This document shows, in pieces, positions 1-13,000 of a DNA stretch of 64,000 nucleotides; positions within the stretch are counted from its first letter, which is position 1, and every line of letters begins with the position of its first letter. The stretch is from positions 1-64,000 of the forward strand of contig JAURVB010012961.1 in NCBI GenBank assembly GCA_033002965.1. Direction: 5' to 3'. The translations under genes were made by a program, and so were the position numbers. Under the pieces are notes generated by a model. It did not search any database. It was not told the DNA's origin and saw only the letters and a list, made by a program, of their open reading frames with translations. This DNA is from Piper betle. Its lineage: Eukaryota; Streptophyta; Magnoliopsida; Piperales; Piperaceae.

Positions 1-2000
1 TTACAGGAAAAGTGTATAAACCTTGACAAGGGAGGGTGGGGGGAAGAGGATGAGTAGGAAAAGGAGAGTGGGGGTGGGAGGGTTTATAAGATGGGTGTGG
101 GGGAAGGGGGAGGAGGAAGAGGAGAGGAAGGTGACTTGGGGAGGATGTTTTGGGTAACAAAGAGAGAAGAAAAATAGGTGAATTGAAATTGATGTATATG
201 ATATGATATAAATTATGATATAGGAGAAAGGAAGAAGGAAGGAGGAAATGGGGGGGAGTTGGGTTGTGTGTTTTGGAGTTGTTGTTGACTTTGCTCGGGT
301 GTCCTAAGACTCCACCCCTGCCCCCACTATGGGTCCTATCATTTTCACCTCTTCTTCTTCTTGATTGAGAGATTGAGATAATAAAACATGATAAGAATTT
401 CAAGATGCACTTCGCTCAAGTTCTCATTTGACAAGGTGTGTAAAACTCGGGCTGTTGGCTTGATAATTTTAGTTGTAGTTTGTGTGTGAACCAAACAGAG
501 TGTTTTATGTTCAGTTTTGTTGACCGTATGTATGGTTTATGTTATGATATGTAATATGCACACCAAGGCACGAAGCACCACAGTGCTCGTTATATTTAGT
601 CTAACAAGTAGATGTCTTGACCTTTCCCTTTTTCTTGTGCGATGCTATGTGTGGTAAATAGGCCATAGGAACACGTCCCAGCGTATCTAGAATCATCTCA
701 TGTGCAATGATATGTGTGCATGATGTGTTCGCATTGAACTTCAGCTGAAAAACCTAAAAAAGAGGCAAAAGAGGATGACCGCCAAGGCGCTAGGCCAACA
801 CCCTTACACTCAGCTAGGGTTTATATTTTTTGGTTCAAGTTGCAAGTGTGCCTGACCAATGCCCTTGTGCCCATGCTTGTTTCTCTTGGGTTTCAGTTTT
901 TTGATTCCAACACCTTTGTGTTCCATGAGCGCCTTTGCAATCCATGAACGCCTTTGACATCAGACTTCCAACGCCTTTGCGCTTGCACTTGCCAACTCCT
1001 GACAAGTGAGCGGAAGCTTTCAATTGGCCAACGTGAAGGCCTTGATAGCCAGCACCCGTGTGCCCTCCTAGCACCTCTGTGTTGTCCTTGTTTTCAATTT
1101 TATAAAAACTCCATCTCCATCCCTTCTCCCTCTCCTTTCCTCATCACCTCTGACCTCCACCACCTCGGTTCTCTTCCAGCCCTTCTCCTTCTCTTCCTAT
1201 AGTTGTCCAAGGTCCTCTAAAGGTTGGGGAACTTCTCCTTGTCCTTCTTCTTTTATCCCTTCCATTGGTGTGTCTTCCCTCTTTTCTTTTCTTGTTCTTT
1301 GCTATGTTTGATGAGTCGAGTAATGTGGTCATTGATGAGTCGAGTAATGTTTAAAGTTGTTGGTCGATAAGACTCGATCGAAATAACTTCCTTAGTGTCA
1401 TGAGAATGGAAGACATTTTTAAGTACACGTCAAAACACATCGAATATAAACAAAAAGTAAAAAAATAAATAACTGTACTGAGCTCAACTGTGTAGTGTTT
1501 ATTTGTCCTCCCATCAAAGTTTACTAATATAAAAAATGTCAATAATGAGTGTTACTGGTCCAAAAAATAACTAGTACAAACTGGAAATAGGCATTCTATT
1601 ACCTATAGAAACTTATGAAACTTTAGAATTGCCTCATATTAGGCGGTAAGCAAACATACTTAAACAAGTGTCAGCTCGCATGCATGGCTTATATTCATAT
1701 TCATATATACAACGCTTATGCCCTCACATCTTCCATATTTCACTGCCATGGTACTCAAGTGGAAAAATGAACAGTTAAGTTAGCGTCACAAATTCTAGAA
1801 ATGTGCTACATTATGCAGTACCCTCATACACTATACTAGCTCAGGGTTTGACTGAGTACTAATGCAGTCCATACATATCTCCATACCGCTTACTCTCTTA
1901 TTCATGAAATCCGTAAAAATGTGCGTACTTATATAATAGGTTTAAGGAAGAGGCTTGTATCATATATTTTTGGAGCTTAAGTTCGAAAACCAACAAAGGA
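1..2000. other. Intergenic, no gene recognised
   Basis: I see no supported gene here. The first 300 bases are strongly G/A-rich on the plus strand, so C/T-rich on the minus strand, with a TATAAAC-like box on the minus strand at about 82-88. This could be a core promoter for a minus-strand gene lying left of the window, but nothing else supports that. Short open frames between 830 and 1330 have biased composition and match no family I know. Confidence 0.3.
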
Positions 2001-2329
2001 TCTCATCCTTGTAGTTTTATTAAACATGTGCAAAAACACAGTTAAATGGCCCGACGTCAGAGGAATCTGATAAAATGCCACCGATGTCATCCTATGTTTA
2101 AAACAATATTAAACTCAACATGTAGGGAGTCAAGCATAGAAGGAGAGTCGTACAAACATATGGTCCAAGCTCCAAGCAAATTGACACCTCTGTGGCGAGC
2201 TCGGACTTTGTAACCTATATTGAAACCCAATGCTAAGTAAAAAATACCAATGTCTCTATATGATGTATGCTCATGGTGTGTGATCATATCATCAATATAT
2301 CACAATAAAGAAAACAATACTAACAAACC

Positions 2330-2900
2330 TATAACTAAACATGTGGCATGTAAATCGAGATATAATAATAAAAAATAATAAATAAATAAAGAAATAAAAT
2401 GTAATCATAGAATAAATACATGAACATAAATGATACTCTAATCATAAAATAATAATATATTTATACTATATGAATACACCTGTAAACATGAGTAAATATC
2501 ATATATAGTAGTGTTAGTAAACATATTAATAATTAAATAATAAATTAATAAATAAATAAATAAACAAATAGTCAGTACTCATTAATCATGAATAATAAGA
2601 ATATCATAGTTATACAATACAAGAATATATAATTAAATACATATAAATAATAACATACTTGTGAACATACAAATAGATAATTAAATAAATACATAAATAC
2701 ACACACACACACATATATACACAATTTAGTAAACATAAATAAGACTAATATTAATAAGTAAATATATCATTTATAATAATAAGTAATTATAGAAACATGC
2801 ATTATAATCATTAAAAACATGAATAATAATAATAAATAAATAAATAAAACAATAAATAAAGAAAAATAATCATAACATCCAAACATGCTAAATCACATGA
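2330..2900. repeat. AT-rich low-complexity tract (AATA/AAATA-like)
   Basis: A run of about 570 bases made almost only of A and T, with many short imperfect AAATA repeats and a short CA run at about 2700-2711. It has no coding potential. It probably arose by slippage in a degraded repeat. Confidence 0.8.
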
Positions 2901-4013
2901 ATATACATATGAACTAATACTCGAATTACTAAAAACGATAGAAAATTAGCCGAAAACAAGTGAAAATGAGCTGACCGGACCGAATTGAGCTGAACCAGAC
3001 TAAACCGAATTGAACCAACTTGGTCTAGGTTAGCTAGAAAATGGACCGGGTTAGCTGGGCAGGCATGATGGACATCACTCAAGCACGGGCAGGCGGACTC
3101 GGCCACGACGAAGCAGACGCGAACATGAGCATCAACTAAATGGGCTGAACGAGGGATGATGGTGTCCGTCGCCGGAAAACACCGACGGCGACGCAGCTGA
3201 GGTCTTCGCTGGTCGAGATCAACGACCCATGTGATGATGAACATGATGGTGGTGGCGATCGGCGGAGTCCGACTAGTGGCTGGTAGAAAATAGCTGGAAA
3301 GAGTGCGCTATCGTTGTCGAGGCTGTGGTGGTTGTCTTAAAATGGATATCTCAGCAATATGAAGTAAACGTGGGTGGTTGGATTGGTCAGGGGTAGTTCG
3401 TTGGCACCACAAAATGGCCAGAAAGGGTGGCGGCGGCAATGGAAAATATTCCTTAAAAACTCCATTATCGGTGGTGATAGCAGTGGCGACAGTGGTCGTG
3501 AGTTGTACAAATGGAAAGCCAGCCACGAGGCGGTCCTAGTGGTGCTGGTCCGGTGGCTAGGGACAAGCCAAAGACTCACTGGGGGTGAGCCGAAGTGGAA
3601 GCCGCGCTATGGGTGTAAAGCTTTGAAAATGTGGGAAATCTCTGGAAATCAAATAAAGAATGCTAGGTTTGAGTGAGTAGCTCAGATTTTGCCATGTGGC
3701 ACGATCTACTGATATGTGTAATATACATATGGACAGAAAGCTCTAATTGAGACTATCCAAAGTAAAAACTGACTCAAATCTTAAAAGTGACTTTATAGGT
3801 GGGAAAATATATGACTCAACCAAGCTGGGCCCACAGGGGTACAATTCGGTAATCCAAAATCCCTATGATGCATGCAAATGAGATATATTGAAAATTTCAA
3901 ATGGGTATTAAACGTTGCAACGGCCTAAATTTAAGCCTTAAATACTGGCTAACTCTTACAAGTCATATGTATACCTCGCGTATACACTGATAACTCATAC
4001 TTTGAATATCTAC

Positions 4014-4180
4014 ATGTCAGACATACTCACCACTATAACATGCACATACAGCCATCTGGGCCCATACTCATGGTCTAAAAATTGCTCTGGCCCAAGCTCG
4101 TTCAAACCAACTCGATATTGGCCTAAACCAGAAAAACTAAAAAATCAGGTAAAACCCTAACCCAAAGCTGAGGTTTTATA
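4014..4180 (-). repeat. Dispersed repeat, LTR-end-like; relative of 43515-43684
   Basis: Read on the minus strand from 4180, this segment aligns over about 165 bases with the plus-strand segment 43515-43684. Both begin T-(G/A)-TAAAACCTCAG, carry an AGGGTTTTACC block and a CATGTTATAGTGG block near the far end, and stop at about the same place. The TGTAAAACC start resembles the end of the large LTR family found elsewhere in the window, so this is probably the terminal part of a related LTR. No target duplication was found. Confidence 0.55.
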
Positions 4181-6420
4181 GTGGAGAATTACAGGGTTAA
4201 ACCCTAAGCTCTGGCCTCCTTCGTAAAATCTATTTTATAAAGTAAATAGATGGAAAATTCAATGGAATTTTACACAGTTGTTTACATAGAAGCCTGGTTT
4301 GCCCATGTAAATTTATAGAAAGCCCATTCAAAATTTTCCTCCCAACATACATCAGCGTAATTCAGAAAGCCAAGTATATTAGGCCCCTATTTTTTAATTT
4401 CCATAGACCTCACCACAGAGAGTTTGGGCCCAGTATTTTATTGAGACTAAGCCCATAATGTAAGAAACCACAAGGAATTTTCCTTAGAATTTAAGCCCGC
4501 TAGAAATCCATGAACTAGGCCCTGTAATTTAGGTATGTAGCCCAGGCCCACAAAATCCAAGAATGACCTATTAAATTAATGGGCATAGAAACTAGGTTTT
4601 TGACTTAGCCCATTATAAAAATCAGGGTTATGAATTAGCCCCTTAGGGATAATCCCACAAACACATTTGGAAACTTAGAAAATTTAGATCAGTCAGGGTG
4701 TCCTAGTAAACCTAGATGTGAACTTGATTATGGGTTAGCATAATTAAGCCTAGATTAATTCATAAAATGTGTGAATCATAATTAATCAATATAATAGTAA
4801 TTATGGTGTAATGAAGTAGATTAATTTAGTTTCTTAAGACTTAATTAGATAGGCCTCGAAATATGTGCTAATTGTATGAGTCAATAGAGTTTGATAAATT
4901 GCATCTCATTCAATAGTACATGAAGTGTGCTTGCCATTTTGGGCTGCAGAGTTCAAATCACTAGGTCTATAAGTTCCCTCTTGCTTTGACTCTCTTCTTG
5001 GCTCCATGAGTATGGTTTAGCCGTGTTTTACGCAAGGATGGAATTAGTGATATTTTATCGGATCTTAATAAGACTATTAAAACTTTAATGATGTGATCTC
5101 TTAGTGATCCTTCGAACTCAAGATCCAGAAAAATATATTATGAGATCCCTAATCAGGCCTTATATGTATATGCATATGATTTTCAATATTTTTACGATGT
5201 GAATAAAAGGAGGTACGAAGTCCATGTTAGTACTCCTCTCATCCAGAGTGGTACAATGTATCGGATACTACAAATGCAGTGTGTTTTCGGAAATTATAGT
5301 ATTAACAACCTGTTCCTTTCCATTTGGATACCATGATGGGCATTATAAGAGGATGATGCACGTGCATGTATGTTTAAAAGTATATTTTCGTTGAGCTTAC
5401 TTACCGGCCAATGTTGTTTGAGTGTGTCGGAGTGCCTCTTCTATATATGATAAACTTGTGAGTATTTATGGAAAGCTTGGAAGACTTTCCATGGATATTT
5501 AGGACACATATTAGCTAGTTTTATAATTTTACTAGTTATTTGCAAACTCGGTGATCTTTTAGTTACGGATATTTTTCTATTATATATGTAGGTAGGCTTT
5601 CATGACTCAGGTTGGCATAGGCGGATTGATAGAGATAGGCTCATGGGGGTAGGGGCAGTGTTATGTTTTGACGTTGTATGCCAGCGTTATATTATGTAAT
5701 CAGGAGATAACCCTTTAGTCTTATGATGTACTTGCATGTGGGCATGTCTTGATTATGTATAATATATTGTACCTGAAGTTAGCCATATGTCTTTCAATTT
5801 AACTAACATGTTGCAGGGAGTTAAACTTTGGGGCACATTACTAATAATCTTCTGCAGGGTCCTAAAGTACTGGAACTCATGAAGAGTAAATATCAAGTGC
5901 GCTAAGCCTTGTGGTTGCGGCTGTCTATGAGTGTAGAAGGAATGTCGACTGGATGAGCTAACATTTTATATTGTGTGAAGGGTCTATGTGAAGACCAGGT
6001 GTATATGGAACAAGTAATTATGACCATCGTCAAACCTTTCTATATGACTAACATTATCACATGATAAATTACGTAACCAAAATGATGGAACTAAGTATGA
6101 GAAATGTCACATGCATATGATTCAGGCATTTATAGCAAATCATGCATCCTTTAAAGTTTAACATCTTATTTATAGTAGGGTGCATCTCTTCTACAACTTA
6201 GAGTGGTCGTATTGATAGACTCAAATTTCAAAGCCCTCCTATTATATGTGATAAGCATGCATATGTTAGTTGCTCCCTTTAGGGTACTTTGTTTTAAACC
6301 TCCTTGAGGTTAAGATATGCTTCAGTGTAAATTAGTCCAATTTATTAATCAAACAAATAGTTATCTAATTTCTAATATCTTGATTCAGTTTGACGTTAGA
6401 CTGAATCGAGGTGTTACAAG
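4181..6420 (+). repeat. Degraded LTR-retrotransposon-like sequence
   Basis: There is no coding content. The segment ends at about 6417 with GAGGTGTTACA, the same kind of terminus as the 3-kb LTR family (GGGGTGTTACA). Around 5590 a TATATGTAGGTAGG stretch sits where that family has TATATGTAGGTGAT. The left boundary and target duplication cannot be fixed, so the LTR assignment is only an inference. Confidence 0.3.
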
Positions 6421-6544
6421 GTGTAAGGAAGTACAATATGTTCTATACATGCATGTAATCATTTTGGTTGTTAATTTCATTATTTTTTCATGCTCTTAAT
6501 ATATTAAGTTAAATTCAATATAATTAAAATAGGATGATGAAGAT

Positions 6545-6593
6545 GAGATGATGATGATGATGATTATTATTATTATTATTATTATTATTATTG
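6545..6593. repeat. Microsatellite (GAT)n(TAT)n
   Basis: A compound trinucleotide repeat: several GAT units run straight into about twelve ATT units. It is an ordinary simple-sequence repeat. Confidence 0.95.
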
Positions 6594-6599
6594 TATCTA

Positions 6600-7960
6600 A
6601 TATACAAGTTGGCTTTTTATCATATTTAAAGGGGCGAGTGTCCATTTTATTCTATTTTTCCTCAAGTACATAATTTTTCTAGTGTGCCAACCTATCATAT
6701 CATCTATGTAATATCCTGTCAGGGTTGTGTATTTTAGTCATGTATTTATGTGTCCATTAGTGGTGTCTTTTATCTTGAGACGACAAATATTTTAGATCAT
6801 TATGTTTAGGTTGGGTTAACAAGCTTAATTTATTAAAAAACTTAATAGATAGTAGTATTTTATACAATTTTGAGAGTGAACCGGATTTAGAATGTATATC
6901 TTGGTTGATGGGGATGTCCATGTAGAAATTGAGAAAGAAATGAATCGGTTTGGGAGGTGAACGGGTGAGGAATGGGTGGGCAAGTGCTTGAATTGTCAAA
7001 TCCGTTGGAGAATTTTGCACAACACCAGGGTGCTTGGTCAAATTCTTCTTCAAATAGTGGTCATGTGCCTATGTGCACAATTCTTGTCTTGTGGCCAAAG
7101 TGGTTTAGTGCCCTTGCTCTCAATTAATAGTGCCTCAAAGTAAGACTTTTGGGCAAAAATGGCTATATTTAAGCATTGGCATGTTTTTTCTTATGTTTGA
7201 CGGTGCCCGAATGCAATAGGTAAAAAGGCTAGGATCATTTTGGGTATCACGTGTAGAGTCGAGATGGGTTTGCAAGTTGTTAATGGTTCAGCATAGATGC
7301 CCAAGTTTTCTTGAATGAAATGGATGGATGCAAGTCTGGTCTAGAGTTGGATCAAATGCAAGTATGACATTCACTCATGAATAAATTTAGAACTACTTTA
7401 CCTACCCAAAAAACCCTAAATGCATATTAAATGCAGCAATGACCTACATCTATGCTCTACTTCCTATGAACGCAAGCAAAAAAATGTGAACACTTATACA
7501 TACATCAATTTTCATTTTCTCGAGTACAACTCTCTTTGGGCCCAAACCCTAAAAATGAAGAAATTAAAGATTTTACTTGAGCAAACAAAATAGTGACATT
7601 AAAACCCTGGGGCCAAAGCTTTGGTTTTATAAATTGGACAAATATGGACATTATTGTGTCCAACATCCGGTTAACTTATACCCACTACTAGTCCTAAGAC
7701 ACTCTTTTGAAACAAGCATGGTCGTGGAAGAGTTTTTTTACCCCTATCTTTATATCTCTTGCATTGCTCTAGTAAAAATTCAATATGAATTAGCCACATC
7801 AATAATACATGTATATTTACCAATACGAGAAATTAATGCTAGCCTTAACCATTCCATGTTAGATATTCCTTGCCAGTCAACCATCATACTAATAAGACAT
7901 CAATAATGGTGCTTTGTGCCTCTTAAAATCGTTGTATATAAATTGCAAACCAATGCCTTC
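6600..7960. other. Intergenic, no gene recognised
   Basis: AT-rich sequence. Open frames at 6757-7053 (minus) and 7577-7906 (plus) have no recognisable domain, no plausible splice context and composition like the surrounding noncoding DNA, so they are not called as genes. Confidence 0.3.
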
Positions 7961-7964
7961 TAAT

Positions 7965-8352
7965 TATTAGCTAGTTTAGGACAATCCAATGTCAATCACT
8001 GCTTCCCTCATCTTTCTTTTGTGCTTAAAAAGCCATATGCTTATTCTTTCCTCTTCCCTCCTAAAAATGTTTTAGAAATGAAGAGGAAAAGGAAATCCAG
8101 GGTTGGGTTTTTTGCTTTGTCATTTTAAACTATTGTGAAGTTTTGAAATTTGGGGAATTATTTGCTAATTTAGGACAATCCAATGTTAATTGCAACTCCC
8201 CTCATCTTATTTTTATTCTTAAAAAGCCAAATGCTAATTCTTTCCTCTTCCCTCCTAAAGATGTCTTAGATATAAAGAGGAAAAGGAAATCTAGGGCTTG
8301 GACTCTTCTTTACCATTTTAAATTATTGTGAAGTTTTGAACCTTGGGGAATT
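7965..8352. repeat. Tandem duplication, two units of about 194 bp
   Basis: The block starting near 7965 recurs from about 8159 with a 194-base spacing; TTTAGGACAATCCAATGT is at 7975 and again at 8169. Both units contain a TCCTCTTCCCTCCTAAA stretch and a GTGAAGTTTTGAA end. They have diverged by scattered substitutions, so the event is not recent. No coding function is apparent. Confidence 0.85.
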
Positions 8353-8399
8353 TTCTTGTCTATCTTATTAGTAAAAGGATAATTAAAAGTTAAGTTTTA

Positions 8400-9870
8400 A
8401 ATAAAGTAGGATATTTAATCGATCAAAATATAATAAAAATAGTAAAAATTAAATTAAAAGTCTTTCTCCTTATCAAATAAAATTTTATCTTTAAAATTAA
8501 AGTTTTGCATGATGTAGCTAATGTATTCTAATCCATTTAATAAGTGAATGCTTGCGAAAAATGGGTTAAAATGACCCAAGTTTTGATTTTTATTTGTCAA
8601 AAAAATGTATGTTAACCGTAAAAAAAATTGGTATTTTGATTTTTTCAGCCAAAACAAAGACGTTGGCCCTACTTATCTCAATGGGATATAGTGGGTCCCA
8701 GGACGGGACCCATTTGTAAGGTTATTATCATTCAAAAAAATCCGAAGGGAAAACTATCCAATCCAATTATTAACTAGGAGCCTGTGGCCCATCTCTTTAG
8801 TTGCCGTCATTGATCTGCCGTAACAAAATTTTGTCTATAAAATACGGGTAAAATTTAGATTGCCCATGAGTCATGATTCAAGGCAAGGTTCCATTTCCAT
8901 CCGTGTAGGTCTAAGATGGGCCAAAAATTCACCTAGAGGTCATCATACAATCTCTACTTCTTTCTTTACAAAAGATGGCTAGTTGGCCACAAAGCGTGCC
9001 TTCGTAATCATTCCTGTTTTTCCAAGCAAACACTTACACTCATATATTGTTTTCCGTGCTTGCCGATCAACGCACACACGTACCCAGAACCTCAACGAGG
9101 CATTGCTTGGAAAATAAAAAACCTCAGTGAGGTGCTGGTGCGTTGGTTGAGGGTGGTGGTAGAGCAGATTATTATCACACACCATAAAAAATGAAAACTA
9201 CGTTCGAACTTTCTAATTGCAATGGGATGATTGTTCGTTGATGAGCGTAGCTAAACTAATTCGAGTTTGAAGTAACTTGAATTATTTTATGGGTACTCTT
9301 CTTTTGTATAAATTAGTGGAATTTTATTTTGAAGTACAAAACATCTGAAATTGTCAAAAGTATGCATATAAAATAATATTATAGTGAATATTCTTATTTA
9401 AAAATATTATATATCATAACTAATATATATATATATATATTAATGCATGTACCATCTAAAATCTTAATACATATATAAAAAAATAGCATACTTCAAATAA
9501 AGTGTGTCGAACATGGACAAACGGCAAGGCCAGCTTTGTCTTACTCTCAAACTTCAAATCTGAGTTTTTTTGAATCAAATATCAGGCCAAAATTGAGCTT
9601 AAACGAATCTGGATGAGACCTAAATCGTGGGCACTAACAATGTCCATCAAAATAATAAAAAACTGAGTTTAGTTGGAGCAGAAATGTGGTGGGATAGATA
9701 GAGAGATATATAGGATGGTGAGAGAGACACAACACAAACACAAACACAAACACAAACAGAAACAGCTATTTGGAAATAAATAAAGAAATATATAGTAAAA
9801 AATGTCATTATAGATAGCTGCAATCTCACTGTCACTCCATAAGTCCATAGCATTCACTCACCTAAATCCA
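8400..9870. other. Intergenic and distal upstream region of NAT12
   Basis: AT-rich sequence with an (AT)n tract at about 9422-9441 and a (CAAACA)n microsatellite at about 9729-9757. The open frames that cross the microsatellite are products of the repeat. No transposon ends were identified. The last few hundred bases may include regulatory DNA for the gene starting at 10043. Confidence 0.35.
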
Positions 9871-10042
9871 ATCCCTTCCCATTCCATTCTCTCCTTTGGC
9901 CTCTCCCTCCCCTTCGCATCCTCCATCTTTCTTCCCCACAAATCTCATTAACTTCTCTTCTTTCTACCTCCTCCTCCTTCTTCTTCTTCATTGGATCCGA
10001 TCTGAACCACCTCGGCAATGCGCGTTTAGCTTCCTCTGAGCC
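9870..10042 (+). promoter_or_regulatory. Probable 5' UTR / proximal promoter of NAT12
   Basis: A strongly C/T-rich stretch (repeated CTCC, CTTCTTC) lies directly before the chosen ATG at 10043, as is common in plant 5' leaders. A TATATAGTAAA sequence at about 9788-9799 could act as the TATA element. The exact transcription start cannot be read from the sequence. Confidence 0.4.
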
Positions 10043-13000
10043 ATGGCCAGCTCCGACGCCTCCCGACGAGCCCGACCCGGCCCGTGGCCGCCGGCGCCGT
10101 CAATGCCGGCCTCGTCGTGGGCGAAGAGGACGGGCTTCAAGCCGCGCCTGTCCGGTGAGACCAACGCCAGCGACTCCGGCCAGATTGTCGCCGCCAAGCC
10201 CAGGGACGCTCCGGAGCCGCCGCCGGATCTGGAGGCCGGCCGCCCGCCCCGCGCCGCCCCGGTGGCCAACGGGGATCCCCGCCGCCGCCGTCGCGGGAGA
10301 AAGATCCGGGTTTGAAACGGATGAGGGACGGCGACGGCGGCGCGAAGCGGCTCGAGGCGCCGGCGCCGGCGCCGGCGGTGCCTGCTCCGAAGCAGTCGCA
10401 GGAGGATGAGGTGGAGGTGTTGCCGCAGTCCCAAGACGACGATGTGTTCCCGATTCGGCATTCTCATATGAAGTACGAGCTTCGAGATTCTCCCGGGCTC
10501 GGTCAGTTTTTTTGGCTTTGATTTGGTTTTTGTTGTTTTGAGGATTGTGATTTCATCTTGAAATTTGTTTGCAGTTCCTATTGGATTGTATGGACTCCAG
10601 CACTATCTGTCGATTCTGGGTTCGTTGATCCTCATCCCGCTGGTTATAGTTCCAGCAATGGGTGGTACCAGGGTGGGCGTGAGCTATTCATTCTTGCTTT
10701 GGAACAATTGGAACTTGTTAAAATGCAAATCTAACAGCTGGAATTGACAGGAAGATACATCCAAGGTGGTGTCCACTGTACTTTTTGTGTCGGGAGTGAC
10801 GACACTCCTGCACTCGTTTTTTGGTTCAAGGCTTCCGCTCGTACAAGGCCCGTCCTTCGTGTTTTTGGCGCCTGCATTGGTGATAATCAATTCCAAGGAG
10901 TTCCAAGGATTGACTGGCAATGTAAGAGTCCGGCTTGTGATTCTAATTTCTTTTCAGTCCAAGAATAAATTTTTACCTTTTTCATGATAATGGAACTCAT
11001 TGGTGATGGGCGATTGAACGAAGCAGCTCTAAGAGACACTTTCTAGAGAAAAGAGTGTTAGAAATTGTTGTCTGTGTCCTTAATTGTTCCTTTTATGTAG
11101 TTCCTGCATCACGTCATGTTTGTCTGCTGAGAAGCTAAAAGAAAATTGCTACTTAATTCTGTAGACTCCTGCAAGAAACTCAGTGTTGTCTACGCATCAG
11201 CCATAGTAATTTGATGGTTATTGTTTATTATTTTACCCATTTATCTTTTTAAGCGATACTATTTGATAACTTTAGAGCAATAGCCCCACACTAGTTTGGG
11301 AGGTTTTTTATCACACGGATGACTATGCTACCATGGAAAGGCAAATTTATTTATATGGAAATCAGAACGTTAGCAGACCTGTCAAAATGAATAGTTTCTT
11401 CTCAAATCGACCTCACTTTAGAGCAAATAAATAAATGAATGCATGAGCTGATGAGTTCCAGAAGATTGTTTGCTGATGGAATGATGAATTACAGAATGTA
11501 AGTTTAAATAGAGCCATGAGATCTTGGAACTTGGGTGGCCATGATAGCTGGTAGTACTTATTTTGGACAATTAAAATATCTACCTTTGCCTTATTTTGAA
11601 GTTTGATTAGTTGCTTTAGGATGAGGGCAATGTATAGTTCACTAAAATTTATCCTTCTGTAATCATCACCATGTACTCATTTCTATAGCCATCATTTTGT
11701 GCTTGGTATTCATTCTATTTCTGGGCTCATAGAAGTTTTTGGTAGATCTCCTTGCCATTGTTCGACTGATATCTGTTGTGACTTGTAGATGTCAAAGACA
11801 CCATAAATTTCTACTTTCACAACTTCAACGGGTTTTTTTGTCATACAAATCATGTTCTATGCGTTCAGAGTTTTAGTTTGAGTGAAGATGTTCAATTGGC
11901 AGAAGTGGTTCTAGTTTGAATTGGTACTTAACTTGTCTATACTTGCTTTTATGGACAGAGTTTTAGGCACATCATGAAGGAACTACAGGGTGCTATAATA
12001 ATAGCTTCAACTTTTCAAGCCTTTCTAGGATATAGTGGTCTTATGTCCTTGCTTTTGAGGTATTTACGTGATACTATTAATATGCTCTATGTTGATTTTT
12101 CAATTATTCTTCTGTTATCATAAAATTGGTGTGCTTTGTAGTCACTGGTGTGTCTTATTAGCTCCTTCACTCTATTATGCATGATGAGGCTATTTGAAAG
12201 TATAGATTTAGAGTATGCACATTATTTTTTTCCCTTTTTTTCGGAGGTACATGTTCCTGAACCCTCTAAGGATACTAAGTTTGAAATTATATTATGGGCC
12301 AGTATATTAGCACTCCTCACAGATGCCAATTATCGACCATAGAAAAGCGTATAGACCATAAAAAAGCAGACTAAGCCACTATATTCTCCTGTAAAATGGT
12401 TCCCATGAGTTCAATATCATTTTTCCAGATATAACCATCTTCTAGATGCTTTACTTTTCTAAAAAAAGTAATATAACAAATCTATAAGCATTACTTTTTA
12501 TAGGTTGATCAATCCAGTGGTTGTTGCACCGACGATTGCAGCAGTTGGACTCTCTTTTTTCACTTATGGTTTTCCTCAAGTCGGTACCTGCATTGAGATA
12601 GGCATAGTGCAGATCTTGCTGGTTATAATTTTCTCACTTGTAAGTTCACTGTCATGATTTACCTGTGACACCTAAAACTCTTCCGTTTTTGTGCTCTATC
12701 TGTTGTTAGTTCTTGTTTCATAGCCATAGTCTTGCCGATTTATATTTCATACTGTTAGAACAAATTTCATATGAACGTTTTAATTTCTTGTTATTGTCTT
12801 TCAGTATCTTCGGAAGATATCTGTCTTGGGTCATAGAATATTCCTAATACACGCGGTAAGGTGTACTTTTTAGTTACTCTTAAATGCTCATATGTATTTC
12901 TTTTCTGGTCTGTATAATATTTTGTAACAAATGTACAAATTTCTTTTCTTTCTGTATAGGTTCCTCTTGGGTTGGGAATCACATGGGCTATTGCATTCCT

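Noticed and set aside
9647..9857. Two minus-strand frames with VCVCVC/CLCLCL tracts
   Set aside because: Translations of the CAAACA microsatellite.
9988..10467. 159-codon minus-strand frame
   Set aside because: It is the antisense shadow of NAT12 exon 1; the plus strand has family-level similarity and splice signals.
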